Of a stretch of DNA of 64,000 nt, positions 42,441-52,063 are shown piece after piece; within the stretch, counting starts at the first letter, position 1, and each line of letters begins with the position of its first letter. The notes under the pieces are model-generated. The model saw only the letters and a program-made list of their open reading frames with translations. It had not been told where the DNA came from and did not search any database. A program made the position numbers and the translations under genes. Origin of the DNA: an uncultured Pelagibacteraceae bacterium (GTDB taxonomy: Bacteria; Pseudomonadota; Alphaproteobacteria; Pelagibacterales; Pelagibacteraceae); contig CACMIX010000003.1 in NCBI GenBank assembly GCA_902613855.1, positions 106,280-170,279 on the forward strand, written 5' to 3'.

Positions 42441-45215
42441 ATGAGTAAAATACAAAAAACTGATCATTTTTATCTTATTGATGGTTCTGGATATATCTTT
42501 AGAGCTTATTATGCATTACCACCATTAAGTAGAAAAAGTGACGGACTGCCAACAGGCGCAGTTAGTGGTTTTTGCAGTATGCTTTTTAAACTTTTAGAGG
42601 ACTCAAAATCAAATCAAAATTTGCAGAAACCAACTCATTTTGCTGTTATTTTTGATTCTGCCAGAAAAACATTTAGAAATGAAATCTATAGTGAATATAA
42701 AGCAAACAGATCTGAGGCGCCTGATGACTTGGCACCTCAATTTGAATATATAAGAAAGTCTGTTTTAGCATTTAACCTACCATCTGTAGATTTACCTAAT
42801 TATGAGGCAGATGATTTGATTGCAACTTACGTCGACCAAATAATCAAAATAGGAGCAAAGGTCACAATTGTTTCATCAGATAAAGATTTAATGCAATTAT
42901 ATCAAAAAAATGTCCGTATCTTTGACCCAATGAAAAATAAATTTGTAACTGAAGAAGACATCATCAAAAAGTTTGGGGTTGATGCATCAAAAGTAATAGA
43001 TGTCCAATCCTTAGCGGGTGATAGTAGTGATAACGTTCCAGGTGTACCTGGAATAGGAGTAAAAACTGCTGCTGAACTAATTAATAAATATGGCACTCTA
43101 GAAAAATTATTGAGATCAGCTCATGAAATTAAACAAAACAAAAGACGAGAAACTCTCTTAGAAAATAAAGATAAAGCATTAATTAGCAAAAAACTTGTGA
43201 CATTAGATCATAAATCTCCAATAAAGAGAGAGTTAGATGAGTTTCAGTTAAAAAGTATAGACAAAGATAAATTATATAAATTTTTAAGAGAGATGGAATT
43301 TAATAGATTATTAAGTTCTGCTATTTCTGCATATGGAGAGCCAGACTTAACGAGCTCTGTTCCAGAAACAAAAAATATAGAAAAGCAAAGTCCAATTAAT
43401 AATAAAAATTATTATTTGATTTCTAACGCAGATGAAATAGATGAATGGGTTGAAGAGGCCGAAGAGTTAGGAGAGGTTGCTGTTGACACTGAAACAAATT
43501 CTCTAGATCCTCATCAAGCAGAGCTAGTAGGTATCTCGCTTTCTTCAAAAATAGGGAAGGCCTGCTATATTCCAATTGGCCACAAATCATCAAAATGCAT
43601 CAAAAAGGAAGTTGTTATTAAAAAACTAAAAAAATTATTAGAAGATCCAAGTGTTAAAAAAATTGGTCAAAATATTAAATTTGATTTTATTGTTTTATTT
43701 AAACACGGCATAACATTGTCTGCCATGGAAGATACAATGTTGATGTCTTATGTTTTAGATGCAGGAAAAAATAGACATAATATGGATACATTATCAGAGT
43801 TACACCTTGGACATAAAACGATTTCTTTTAAAGAAATGGTGGGAACTGGAAAAAAAGAAATCAATTTCAGTGAAGTAGAAGTTGAAAAAGCAAAAGATTA
43901 TGCAGCTGAAGATGCTGACATAACTTTTAGACTTTATAAAAAATTCCTTAAAAACCTAAAATCCGAAAAACTGATTAATATTTACGAAATTTTTGAAAAA
44001 CCATTAATTAAAATTCTTGCATTTATGGAAATTGAAGGCGTAGAGATTGATAGTAAGTTTTTAATGTCTCTTTCTAAAAAATTCGAAAAAAAAATTCTAA
44101 CATTAGAAAAAGAGATATTTAAAATTTCAAAAAAAGAGTTTAACATTGGGTCACCCAAACAACTAGGTGAAATCATTTACAATGATCTTAAAATAGCAGG
44201 TTTAAAAAAAACAAAAAAAGGTGGATTTGCAACAAGTGCTTCTGTTTTAGAGGATTTAGTATTTAAAGGTAACAAATTTCCTAAATTAATCTTGGACTGG
44301 AGACAGTTATCAAAATTAAAAAATACTTACTCAGACGCATTACCTGAACATGTTAATCCAACAACAAAAAGAGTGCATACTTCTTTTTTATTAGCCGCTA
44401 CCACAACAGGAAGACTAGCTTCAAGTGACCCCAATCTACAAAATATTCCAATTAAATCAGATGAAGGAAAAGATATAAGAAAAGCATTTAAAGCTAAAAA
44501 AGATCATTTATTAATTTCTGCGGATTACAATCAAATTGAAATGAGAATTCTTGCTGATTTAGCTGATGTGAAAGAATTAAAAAAGGCATTTAAAAATGAA
44601 GAGGATATTCATTCATTAACAGCCAGCCAAATATTTAATATTGATATTAAAAAAGTAAATCAAGACCACAGAAGGAAAGCTAAAGCTATCAATTTTGGAA
44701 TAATTTATGGAATTTCCCAATATGGTTTAGCAAAGCAAATTAATGTATCCAATTACGAAGCTGAAGAATTTCTAAATTCATACTTTGGAAAATTTCCAGA
44801 AATTAAAATCTATATGGAAAACACTATTAAATTTTGCAGAAAAAGTGGTTATGTAAATAATATTTTTGGAAGAAGATCACACTTTAATGGCATCAATGAC
44901 AAAAATTTTAATGTCAGAAATTTTCAAGAGCGTGCTGCAATTAATGCTCCAATACAAGGATCCGCCTCAGAGATAATGAGACTAGCCATGATAAGATTAA
45001 ATAAAAAAATGTCTGACGATAAAATTACAAAACCAAAAATGCTTCTTCAAATTCACGATGAATTAATCTTTGAAGTTCCAAAAAAAGATGAAAAGTTGAT
45101 GACCAAAATAATTAAAAATGAGATGACAAGTGTAGCACAAAGCGACTTTCACTCATTTTCTACCCCTTTAACAGTCGATGTCAATATAGGTGATAATTGG
45201 GGAATGCTTCATTAA
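42441..45215 (+). CDS. polA: DNA polymerase I
   Basis: Repair and Okazaki-fragment polymerase, 924 aa. It contains the 5' nuclease (FYLIDGSGYIFRAYYALPPL, then VSSDKDLMQL and VPGVPGIGVKTA), a 3'-5' exonuclease domain with the DTE motif intact in VAVDTETNSLDPHQ, and polymerase motifs ADYNQIEMRILADL (A), RRKAKAINFGIIYGIS (B) and LLQIHDELIFEVP (C). All three activities look functional. The region around 42345-42440 upstream is AT-rich with no clear promoter. Confidence 0.97.
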   Translation: MSKIQKTDHFYLIDGSGYIFRAYYALPPLSRKSDGLPTGAVSGFCSMLFKLLEDSKSNQNLQKPTHFAVIFDSARKTFRNEIYSEYKANRSEAPDDLAPQFEYIRKSVLAFNLPSVDLPNYEADDLIATYVDQIIKIGAKVTIVSSDKDLMQLYQKNVRIFDPMKNKFVTEEDIIKKFGVDASKVIDVQSLAGDSSDNVPGVPGIGVKTAAELINKYGTLEKLLRSAHEIKQNKRRETLLENKDKALISKKLVTLDHKSPIKRELDEFQLKSIDKDKLYKFLREMEFNRLLSSAISAYGEPDLTSSVPETKNIEKQSPINNKNYYLISNADEIDEWVEEAEELGEVAVDTETNSLDPHQAELVGISLSSKIGKACYIPIGHKSSKCIKKEVVIKKLKKLLEDPSVKKIGQNIKFDFIVLFKHGITLSAMEDTMLMSYVLDAGKNRHNMDTLSELHLGHKTISFKEMVGTGKKEINFSEVEVEKAKDYAAEDADITFRLYKKFLKNLKSEKLINIYEIFEKPLIKILAFMEIEGVEIDSKFLMSLSKKFEKKILTLEKEIFKISKKEFNIGSPKQLGEIIYNDLKIAGLKKTKKGGFATSASVLEDLVFKGNKFPKLILDWRQLSKLKNTYSDALPEHVNPTTKRVHTSFLLAATTTGRLASSDPNLQNIPIKSDEGKDIRKAFKAKKDHLLISADYNQIEMRILADLADVKELKKAFKNEEDIHSLTASQIFNIDIKKVNQDHRRKAKAINFGIIYGISQYGLAKQINVSNYEAEEFLNSYFGKFPEIKIYMENTIKFCRKSGYVNNIFGRRSHFNGINDKNFNVRNFQERAAINAPIQGSASEIMRLAMIRLNKKMSDDKITKPKMLLQIHDELIFEVPKKDEKLMTKIIKNEMTSVAQSDFHSFSTPLTVDVNIGDNWGMLH

Positions 45216-45225
45216 TTTAATACCA

Positions 45226-45254
45226 TTGCCCAAATTAGGACAATTTAGTATTTT
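45226..45254 (+). promoter_or_regulatory. Candidate promoter for chvI-chvG
   Basis: TTGCCC (45226-45231) and TATTTT (45249-45254) have a 17 bp spacer; each matches four of six bases. Initiation near 45261 would leave about 6 nt before ATG. Modest support on its own. Confidence 0.3.
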
Positions 45255-45266
45255 TAAGATGAATAT

Positions 45267-45974
45267 ATGCAGAAACAAACTATAGCGTTAATCGATGATG
45301 ATAGAAACATACTCACAAGCTTAAGTATTGCTTTAGAGAAAGAAGGCTTCAAAGTGCAAACCTACATAGATGGAGAGAGTGCACTAATTGGATTAACAAG
45401 AGTTCCACCTGACCTTGCAGTTATTGATATTAAAATGCCAAAAATGGATGGAGAAGAATTATTAAAAAAACTTAGAAAGAAAACATCTTTACCAGTAATC
45501 TTTTTAACATCTAAAGATGAAGAAATTGATGAACTTTTAGGCCTGAAATTGGGTGCAGATGATTTTGTAAAAAAATCTGGGGGTTTTTCTATAAAAGTTC
45601 TAGTTGAAAGAATTAGAGTTCAATTAAGAAAAAAAGACTCAAAAAATATTTTGGAGGAAAACAAAAGTTTAGTTTCTCACGGAAGATTAAAATTAGATCC
45701 CTCCCAACTAGAATGTGAATGGAATGGTAAACCATTACCAGATAAGTTAACAACTACAGAATTTTTAATTGTTAAAGAATTGGCAAAAAGACCAGGCATA
45801 ATAAAAGAAAGAGCACAATTGATGGATATCGCTTACAGGGAAGACACAGATATAGAAGATAGGACAATTGATAGTCATGTTAAAAGAATTCGAAAAAAAT
45901 TTAAAAAAGTAGACCCTGATTTTTCAGCTATTGAAACTAGGTATGGTAGTGGATATAGATGGAATGTTAGCTGA
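45267..45974 (+). CDS. chvI: OmpR-family response regulator ChvI
   Basis: Two-component regulator of the ChvG-ChvI system, which in alphaproteobacteria answers to envelope stress or acid. The 235 aa protein has a receiver with LIDDDRNI, phospho-Asp54 in [13 protein letters not shown], and [13 protein letters not shown], then a winged helix with [14 protein letters not shown]-like and [12 protein letters not shown] segments. Its stop overlaps the chvG ATG (TGATG), so the pair is coupled. One of only two response regulators in the window. Confidence 0.92.
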   Translation: MQKQTIALIDDDRNILTSLSIALEKEGFKVQTYIDGESALIGLTRVPPDLAVIDIKMPKMDGEELLKKLRKKTSLPVIFLTSKDEEIDELLGLKLGADDFVKKSGGFSIKVLVERIRVQLRKKDSKNILEENKSLVSHGRLKLDPSQLECEWNGKPLPDKLTTTEFLIVKELAKRPGIIKERAQLMDIAYREDTDIEDRTIDSHVKRIRKKFKKVDPDFSAIETRYGSGYRWNVS

Positions 45975-47515
45975 TGTTTAGTAAATACTTAAAAACTCTT
46001 TCAATATTAAAAAAATTCTTATTCATTAACTTTGTTATTTTTACTATCATTGGATTATTTACAATAGTTTACTTAAATAATATTCAACCAAATTTAGTAA
46101 AAAAAAAATCTGAAAATCATATAAAAATTATAAATAATACTATCGATAATCTTTCAAGATTAAACGTAAAATTTGTTGCTGATGATATAAGAAAATTTCT
46201 ATTTTCAACAAGATTTATATTTCAAAATTTAGATAGAGTAATTTTTTTTGATAGTAACTTAAATCTTATTGGAGATACAAATACATTAGATCTTGATCCG
46301 AGATCATTCTCAACAAGAGTAGATGAGATTGAGTTTGAAAGTTTAAGTGAAGACAAAAATGATCAAAATATTGAAGAAAAAAATATTAATATAGATCAAG
46401 AAAAGCCGGTCTCATTGAAAGATATTTTGACTGATTACTCAAAATCTGAAAAATCTGAAAATCCATACACTTTTATTCAAGAAAATTACAATCAATTTAA
46501 ATTAACAACTATAAAAGATGTTGAAAGAGAAGGATCAAATGTAGGTTATTTAGCAATAACTGAGATTGCTAATGATATTAAAACTGCAACAGACGAGAGA
46601 AAGGCTTTTGTAATTAGAACCGCTATATCTGTTGGATTCGTAATTTTAATTTTTTCATTTGTGTTAAGTAGATATTTTATTAAACCAATTCAAAATTTAG
46701 TTCATTATACTAAACTTATAAAAGAAAAAAATCAGACTAAGTCAAATATTGAAAATTTAAAAAATAGAAATGATGAATTAGGTCTTCTTTCAACTTCTCT
46801 TGAAGACATGACAAATGAGTTACAAAAAAGAGTAACTCATGCAGAAAATTTTTCTACTGATCTTGTTCATGAAATTAGAAATCCTTTAGCATCTTTAAAA
46901 GGTGCATCAGAAATTTTACAAGATACAAATGATAAAGATCAAAGACTAAAACTAATAAATATTCTTAGCCATGATGTTCAGCGTATTGAAAGATTAATTA
47001 CAGATTACTCTCAAATGTTAAAGGATGAAGTTGCTTTGAGTAAAGAAAAAATGAATAGGATAAATATAGAACCAATTATCCAATCCGTCGTAGATGATTA
47101 TAACAATATCCATAAAGTCAAAAAAGATATTGATGTAAGATATGAAAATGATGGAAAAAAAGAATATTTTATTAAGGGTATTGAAAACAGAATTGAGCAA
47201 ATAATTGCAAATTTATTAGATAATTCTATATCCTTTAGTAAAAAAGGTTCCAGCATTTTAATTAATGTTTCTGATACTTCAGAAAACAAAGTTTCAGTCA
47301 AAATACTTGATGAAGGAGAAGGGTTTAAGGAAAAAGATACCTCAAGAATATTTAATAGATTTTATAGTAATCGACCTGATAAGTTTGGAGAACATTCAGG
47401 ACTAGGATTAAATATCGTTAAAAATCTAGTTGATTTACATGAGGGAGAAATTGTAGCATCTAATAGAGTTGATACTATTGGTGCTATGATAGAAATAAGA
47501 TTTCCAACCATTTAA
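45974..47515 (+). CDS. chvG: Sensor histidine kinase ChvG
   Basis: Membrane kinase partner of ChvI, 513 aa. It has a transmembrane segment near residues 12-32, a periplasmic domain with an acidic stretch near residues 115-160, a second membrane span near 213-230, HAMP, and the H-box STDLVHEIRNPLASLKGASE (His near 298). The ATPase domain has NLLDNSISFS, DEGEGF and SGLGLNIVKNLVDLHEG. In Rhizobiales chvG is followed by hprK and PTS genes; here the next gene is ahcY. Confidence 0.92.
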   Translation: MFSKYLKTLSILKKFLFINFVIFTIIGLFTIVYLNNIQPNLVKKKSENHIKIINNTIDNLSRLNVKFVADDIRKFLFSTRFIFQNLDRVIFFDSNLNLIGDTNTLDLDPRSFSTRVDEIEFESLSEDKNDQNIEEKNINIDQEKPVSLKDILTDYSKSEKSENPYTFIQENYNQFKLTTIKDVEREGSNVGYLAITEIANDIKTATDERKAFVIRTAISVGFVILIFSFVLSRYFIKPIQNLVHYTKLIKEKNQTKSNIENLKNRNDELGLLSTSLEDMTNELQKRVTHAENFSTDLVHEIRNPLASLKGASEILQDTNDKDQRLKLINILSHDVQRIERLITDYSQMLKDEVALSKEKMNRINIEPIIQSVVDDYNNIHKVKKDIDVRYENDGKKEYFIKGIENRIEQIIANLLDNSISFSKKGSSILINVSDTSENKVSVKILDEGEGFKEKDTSRIFNRFYSNRPDKFGEHSGLGLNIVKNLVDLHEGEIVASNRVDTIGAMIEIRFPTI

Positions 47516-47522
47516 TCTAATG

Positions 47523-47550
47523 TTGATAAATTAATACTTAACGTTATAAA
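47523..47550 (+). promoter_or_regulatory. Sigma-70 promoter directly abutting ahcY
   Basis: TTGATA (47523-47528) and TATAAA (47545-47550) are separated by 16 bp, both five-of-six matches. Only seven bases (CCTTGCC) lie between the -10 box and the ATG at 47558, so initiation would fall at or one base before the start codon. No Shine-Dalgarno is present. Confidence 0.55.
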
Positions 47551-47557
47551 CCTTGCC

Positions 47558-48844
47558 ATGGAAGATTATAAAGTAAAAGATATTTCACTGGCTGATTTTG
47601 GAAGAAAAGAAATTTCTATTGCAGAAAGTGAAATGCCAGGATTGATGGCTTTAAGAGAAGAATACTCAAAAAAAGAACCTCTCAAAGGTGCTAAAATTAT
47701 TGGCTGTTTACATATGACAATACAAACAGCTGTACTAATTGAAACATTAGTTGATTTAGGAGCTGAAGTAAGATGGTCATCTTGTAATATTTTTTCAACT
47801 CAAGATCATGCTGCCGCTGCTATTGCTAAAGCAGGTATTCCTGTTTATGCCTGGAAGGGTGAAACCGAAGAAGAATACTTGTGGTGTATTAAACAAACTA
47901 TCGTTGGTAAATCTGATTGGAAACCAAATATGTTATTAGATGATGGTGGCGACTTAACAGCAATCATGCATAACGAATATAAAGAATTGATGAAAGATGT
48001 TAAAGGCGTTTCAGAGGAAACAACAACTGGGATTAAAGCACTTAATAAAATGGAAAAAGATAAATCTCTCCTAGTTCCAGCTATAAATGTAAATGACTCA
48101 GTTACTAAATCAAAATTTGACAACTTATATGGCTGTAGAGAAAGTTTGGTTGATGGCATAAGACGAGCAACTGATGTAATGATGTCAGGTAAAATCGCAA
48201 TTGTTGCTGGCTTTGGAGACGTTGGGAAAGGAAGTGCTGCATCTTTGAGACAAAGTGGAGCAAGAGTTTTAGTAACAGAAGCAGATCCAATTTGTGCTCT
48301 TCAAGCAGCAATGGAGGGTTACGAAGTTGTTTTAATGGATGAAGCTATAAGTAGAGCAGATATAATTGTAACTGCAACAGGAAATAAAGATATAGTTACT
48401 GCAGACCACATGCGAGACATGAAAGATAGAGCAATATTATGTAACATTGGTCACTTTGATAATGAAATACAAGTTGAAGCTTTAAAAAACTATAAGTGGA
48501 CTGAAGTTAAACCTCAAGTTCATGAAATAGAACTTCCTGGTGGTAAGAGAATTATTTTATTAGCAGAGGGAAGATTAGTAAATTTAGGTTGTGCAACTGG
48601 ACATCCCAGTTTTGTTATGAGTGCATCTTTTACTAATCAAGTAATTGCTCAGATAGAACTTTGGCATAATCACAAAAATTATGAAAATAAGGTTTATGTA
48701 TTACCAAAGCATTTGGACGAAAAAGTTGCTACCTTACATCTTAAAAAAGTTGGTGCTAAATTAACTAAATTGTCTAAAGATCAAGCGGATTATATAAGTG
48801 TAGGAACAGAAGGTCCTTTTAAACCAGATGCCTACCGCTATTAA
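47558..48844 (+). CDS. ahcY: S-adenosylhomocysteine hydrolase
   Basis: Splits S-adenosylhomocysteine to homocysteine and adenosine, keeping methyltransferases active. The 428 aa protein has the catalytic region [18 protein letters not shown], the Rossmann motif [26 protein letters not shown] and [16 protein letters not shown]. The C-terminal tail [10 protein letters not shown] is typical. The start is favoured by the promoter-ATG arrangement and N-terminal [16 protein letters not shown]. The tsaE start lies inside its last codons. Confidence 0.97.
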   Translation: MEDYKVKDISLADFGRKEISIAESEMPGLMALREEYSKKEPLKGAKIIGCLHMTIQTAVLIETLVDLGAEVRWSSCNIFSTQDHAAAAIAKAGIPVYAWKGETEEEYLWCIKQTIVGKSDWKPNMLLDDGGDLTAIMHNEYKELMKDVKGVSEETTTGIKALNKMEKDKSLLVPAINVNDSVTKSKFDNLYGCRESLVDGIRRATDVMMSGKIAIVAGFGDVGKGSAASLRQSGARVLVTEADPICALQAAMEGYEVVLMDEAISRADIIVTATGNKDIVTADHMRDMKDRAILCNIGHFDNEIQVEALKNYKWTEVKPQVHEIELPGGKRIILLAEGRLVNLGCATGHPSFVMSASFTNQVIAQIELWHNHKNYENKVYVLPKHLDEKVATLHLKKVGAKLTKLSKDQADYISVGTEGPFKPDAYRY

Positions 48845-49289
48845 AAATAGCAAAATTGATATATCTTCAGAGAAGTCTACAAGAGAATTAGCAGAAAAAT
48901 TAACCTTATATTTTAAAGGAGGTGAATATATTTTTTTGTATGGTGAGATGGGAGTAGGCAAGACAACTTTTGTAAAATATTTTATTAATAAATTTCAGAC
49001 TAATGAGCAACTAAAACTTACAGAGGTTACTAGCCCTACGTTCAATTTACTGAATGAATATAAAACTAATAATTTTGTAATTAAACATTACGATTTGTTT
49101 AGGATAAAAAATATTTCAGAAATAAAAGACCTAGATATTTTTGAAAACAATGAAAAAATTATTACTTTAGTCGAGTGGCCTCAATTGCTAAAAAAAAATA
49201 ATAAAGCAAAATGTATAGATTTATTATTTACATACGAAAATGAACTTAAAAATAGAAGAGTTGAGATAAAAGGTTTAAATTTATTTTAG
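48828..49289 (+). CDS. tsaE: tRNA threonylcarbamoyladenosine synthesis ATPase TsaE
   Basis: P-loop ATPase that helps TsaB/TsaD install t6A37 on ANN-decoding tRNAs. The 153 aa protein has Walker [15 protein letters not shown] (about residues 38-51), [11 protein letters not shown], the YDLFRI segment, and VEWPQLL near the C-terminus, all diagnostic. It overlaps the end of ahcY by 17 bp. TsaB and TsaD are not in the window. Confidence 0.93.
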   Translation: MPTAIKNSKIDISSEKSTRELAEKLTLYFKGGEYIFLYGEMGVGKTTFVKYFINKFQTNEQLKLTEVTSPTFNLLNEYKTNNFVIKHYDLFRIKNISEIKDLDIFENNEKIITLVEWPQLLKKNNKAKCIDLLFTYENELKNRRVEIKGLNLF

Positions 49290-49293
49290 TAAT

Positions 49294-50238
49294 ATGCTAA
49301 ATTTTAAAAAGTTAAAGAAAATTAAGGGCGACGCTTCGTTTCGCAAGTTTTATAGAAATAAGAATAATCACTCAGTTGTGGTTTATGCTAAAAAAGAAAA
49401 GTTTAAAAATCTTTTGATCTATGATGCTATTAATAAAATTTTAATTAAAAATAAAATTTTGGCACCAAAGCTACTAAATAAAAATTATAAAAATAATTAT
49501 ATAGAGGTCGAAGATTTTGGAGATAATACTTTGTACAAAGTCTTGAAACATAATAAAACTAACAAAGAGAAAATTTTTAGAAAAATATTAAAAACTTTAA
49601 GCAGATTACAATTAATTAAAGATAAACAGGTTATAAATCTTAATAGTCAGAAGTATAAATTACTGAAGTACGATAATAAAATACTATCGAATGAAGCAAA
49701 ATTGTTTTCTGAATGGTATGCTCCTGGAAAAATAAATAAGTCTAAGATCAGAAATTTTAAAAAAAGATACAAAAATGAGGTAAAAAAATTACTATCCAAA
49801 TTGAATTTAAAAAACGATACTTTTGTTCACAGAGATTTTCACGTATCAAATTTAATGTATGTAAAAAACAATATTGCAGTAATTGATAGCCAAGATGCGT
49901 TAATTGGCAATAAAGCATATGATTTAGCTTCACTTGTTGATGATGTTAGATTTAAAACATCCAATAAACTTAAAAATAAAATTTTAAATAATTACTTTAA
50001 AAAATTAAAAAAAACTGAAATTAATAAATTTGTAAATGACTTTGAAATTTTATCTGTTTTAAGAAATTTAAAGATAATAGGAATTTTTATGCGTTTAGCA
50101 GTAAGAGACAATAAAAAAAAATACACAAAAATGATACCTTATGCTTGGGAAATGATTAACTATAGAATGAAAGAAAATAGGAAATTTATTAATTTAAAAT
50201 TAATACTGAAATGCAATTTCCCTAAATTTATAAAATAA
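49294..50238 (+). CDS. amgK: AmgK-like aminoglycoside-phosphotransferase-fold sugar kinase
   Basis: Probable anomeric N-acetylmuramate/N-acetylglucosamine kinase, 314 aa. The kinase catalytic loop is FVHRDFHVSNLM and the metal-binding motif IAVIDSQDALIGNKAYDLASLVDD. An N-terminal GDASFRKFYR resembles the phosphate-binding loop of this family. It lies directly between tsaE and a MurU-type nucleotidyltransferase, the context of AmgK in other proteobacteria, so MurNAc recycling is the favoured role. Substrate not demonstrated by sequence. Confidence 0.82.
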   Translation: MLNFKKLKKIKGDASFRKFYRNKNNHSVVVYAKKEKFKNLLIYDAINKILIKNKILAPKLLNKNYKNNYIEVEDFGDNTLYKVLKHNKTNKEKIFRKILKTLSRLQLIKDKQVINLNSQKYKLLKYDNKILSNEAKLFSEWYAPGKINKSKIRNFKKRYKNEVKKLLSKLNLKNDTFVHRDFHVSNLMYVKNNIAVIDSQDALIGNKAYDLASLVDDVRFKTSNKLKNKILNNYFKKLKKTEINKFVNDFEILSVLRNLKIIGIFMRLAVRDNKKKYTKMIPYAWEMINYRMKENRKFINLKLILKCNFPKFIK

Positions 50239-50241
50239 ATT

Positions 50242-50931
50242 GTGAAAATAAATACTGCTTTAATTTTATGTGCTGGCTTTGGAAAACGTTTGAATCCAAT
50301 TACTTTAAAAAAACCTAAACCATTACTTGAAATAAAAGAAGTCACTATGCTTGAAAAAAGCATAAGCTTGATTAAGGATTTGGGTATTACCAAAATTTTT
50401 ATTAATACTTTCCATCTAAGAGACCATTTTTTAAATTTTATTAAAAATAAAAATTTTAATTTAGATATTCATATTGTTGACGATGGTGAAAGTATTCTAG
50501 ATACGGGAGGTGGTGTGCTTAATATGATCACTCATTCAGGTGAAGATGATTTTATAATCTTTAATCCTGATACAATTTGGTCAAATATATATAGAGATGA
50601 AATTATAAAAATGGAGGATATTTATTTTTCAAAAAAATTAGAAAATATTCTTTTATTAGTAAATAAAAACTTAAGTTTTGATCAAAGCTTAAAAGGAGAT
50701 TTTAATCTTTCAAGTAATTTAATCTCAAAAAAAGATAACTTAGATTTTATTTATACTGGTTGTCAAATTTTAAATAAAAAAATCTTGACTAATCAAACTT
50801 TAAGTAAATTTTCTATTTTAAATATTTGGAATAAATTAATAGATGAAAAAAAATTATATGGGTTTGAAAGTAAACAAAAATTTTATCATTTAACAGACTT
50901 AAACACTTTTAATAAACTAAAAGATCTTTAG
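50242..50931 (+). CDS. murU: MurU-like sugar-1-phosphate nucleotidyltransferase
   Basis: Probable N-acetylmuramate-1-phosphate uridylyltransferase, 229 aa, starting at GTG. It has the pyrophosphorylase signature LILCAGFGKRLNPITLKKPKPLLEI, where the glycine-rich loop is GFGKRL, and a metal-site stretch FIIFNPDTIW. With AmgK it would make UDP-MurNAc from recovered MurNAc, bypassing MurA/MurB. The tail overlaps convergent gpmA by 23 bp. Confidence 0.83.
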   Translation: MKINTALILCAGFGKRLNPITLKKPKPLLEIKEVTMLEKSISLIKDLGITKIFINTFHLRDHFLNFIKNKNFNLDIHIVDDGESILDTGGGVLNMITHSGEDDFIIFNPDTIWSNIYRDEIIKMEDIYFSKKLENILLLVNKNLSFDQSLKGDFNLSSNLISKKDNLDFIYTGCQILNKKILTNQTLSKFSILNIWNKLIDEKKLYGFESKQKFYHLTDLNTFNKLKDL

Positions 50932-51622
50932 CTCTTTCAGTGTCAAGGTATTCACAATTTAATATCTTATTTTCTGAGTCAAATTTTATCAGCAAAGGGT
51001 TACCAGTAGGTATTTCTAGTTTTGAAATTTGATTGTTATTTAAATTAAGAAGATACTTACATAAAGCTCTTATCGAATTTCCATGCGCAGAAATTAAAAT
51101 ATTTTTATTTTTTAAATTACTTTCAACTTCTTCACTATAATATTTGATTACTCTTTCATAAGTATCTTTCAAAGACTCAGTGTCTGGAATTTTATCGATA
51201 GGTATATCTTTATATGTATTGATATTTAAAGGATGATAAACGTTACTTTTATCTAGTGGATCAGGTTTAAGATCCCAAGATCGTCTGAATTGGTGAACTT
51301 TTTCTTCTCCAAGTTTTTTTTTAATTTCATCTTTATTTAAACCAGTAAGAGATCCATAGTGTCTTTCGTTAAGTTGCCAAGCAGATTTAACTTTTTTATA
51401 GTCATCTAATTGTTCTTGAATAATTTTTAGGGTATTTTTGGCCCTTAACTGAAATGAAGAGAAATAGTGATTGATATTTAATTTTTGCTCTTTAATGAGT
51501 TCACCAGCTTTTTTTGCTTGGGCTCTTCCATTATCATTTAAATCAACATCTACCCATCCTGTAAATCTATTTTCAAGATTCCATACACTTTGACCATGTC
51601 TTACAAGTATTAAATAACTCAT
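50909..51622 (-). CDS. gpmA: 2,3-bisphosphoglycerate-dependent phosphoglycerate mutase
   Basis: Interconverts 3- and 2-phosphoglycerate in glycolysis/gluconeogenesis. The 237 aa protein has the phospho-histidine motif LVRHGQSVWNLENRFTGW, the second active-site segment LNERHYGSLTGLNK, and ISAHGNSIRALCKYL. It is the cofactor-dependent type. It stands alone on the minus strand, divergent from the VanZ-like gene. Confidence 0.95.
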   Translation of the reverse strand: MSYLILVRHGQSVWNLENRFTGWVDVDLNDNGRAQAKKAGELIKEQKLNINHYFSSFQLRAKNTLKIIQEQLDDYKKVKSAWQLNERHYGSLTGLNKDEIKKKLGEEKVHQFRRSWDLKPDPLDKSNVYHPLNINTYKDIPIDKIPDTESLKDTYERVIKYYSEEVESNLKNKNILISAHGNSIRALCKYLLNLNNNQISKLEIPTGNPLLIKFDSENKILNCEYLDTERAKDLLVY

Positions 51623-51667
51623 TTGTTTATCTTTTAGAATAGTTTGATAAATAAAACTATACTATTC

Positions 51668-52063
51668 ATGATTAGTTTTTTTACAAAATATAAAATCATT
51701 TTTTACTTATCAAATTTCATTTTAATTTTGCTTTACTTATTTCCAGGGAGTTTAATTGGATATTTTTTATATGGTGACTTTAAGTTGCAACCTCAAATTA
51801 CTAGAGATTACATAATTTCGTCAAATCATTTATATGCGTTCGCAATTTTGTCTTTAATTGGCTTTTTAACTTATAAAAATTCAAAAAAAATAAAATATTT
51901 AAGTGGGTATTTAATTGCAGTTTCAATTTTTCTTGAGATATTTCATAATTTTATTCCTGAAAGAAGTTTTGAATATTCAGATTTATTTGGAAACTTAGCT
52001 GGTGTAATTATTGTAATAATAGTTTTTAATTTATTAAAAATATATGAAAATTCTAAAAATTAA
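51668..52063 (+). CDS. VanZ-like membrane protein
   Basis: Small membrane protein with four hydrophobic segments. I prefer ATG at 51668 (131 aa) over the track's TTG at 51644. VanZ-type features are the GDFKLQPQITRDYIISSNHLYAFAILSL region and the C-terminal EIFHNFIPERSFEYSDLFGNLAG, matching the family's E-x2-Q/H..P.R.....D...N..G pattern. Function of VanZ-like proteins is unclear. Its end overlaps the following lipoprotein gene by 20 nt, so the two are translated together. Confidence 0.72.
   Translation: MISFFTKYKIIFYLSNFILILLYLFPGSLIGYFLYGDFKLQPQITRDYIISSNHLYAFAILSLIGFLTYKNSKKIKYLSGYLIAVSIFLEIFHNFIPERSFEYSDLFGNLAGVIIVIIVFNLLKIYENSKN

Noticed and set aside
47516-47557. SAH or SAM-V riboswitch upstream of ahcY
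   Set aside because: Only 42 bp between chvG and ahcY, filled by a promoter; no aptamer could fit.
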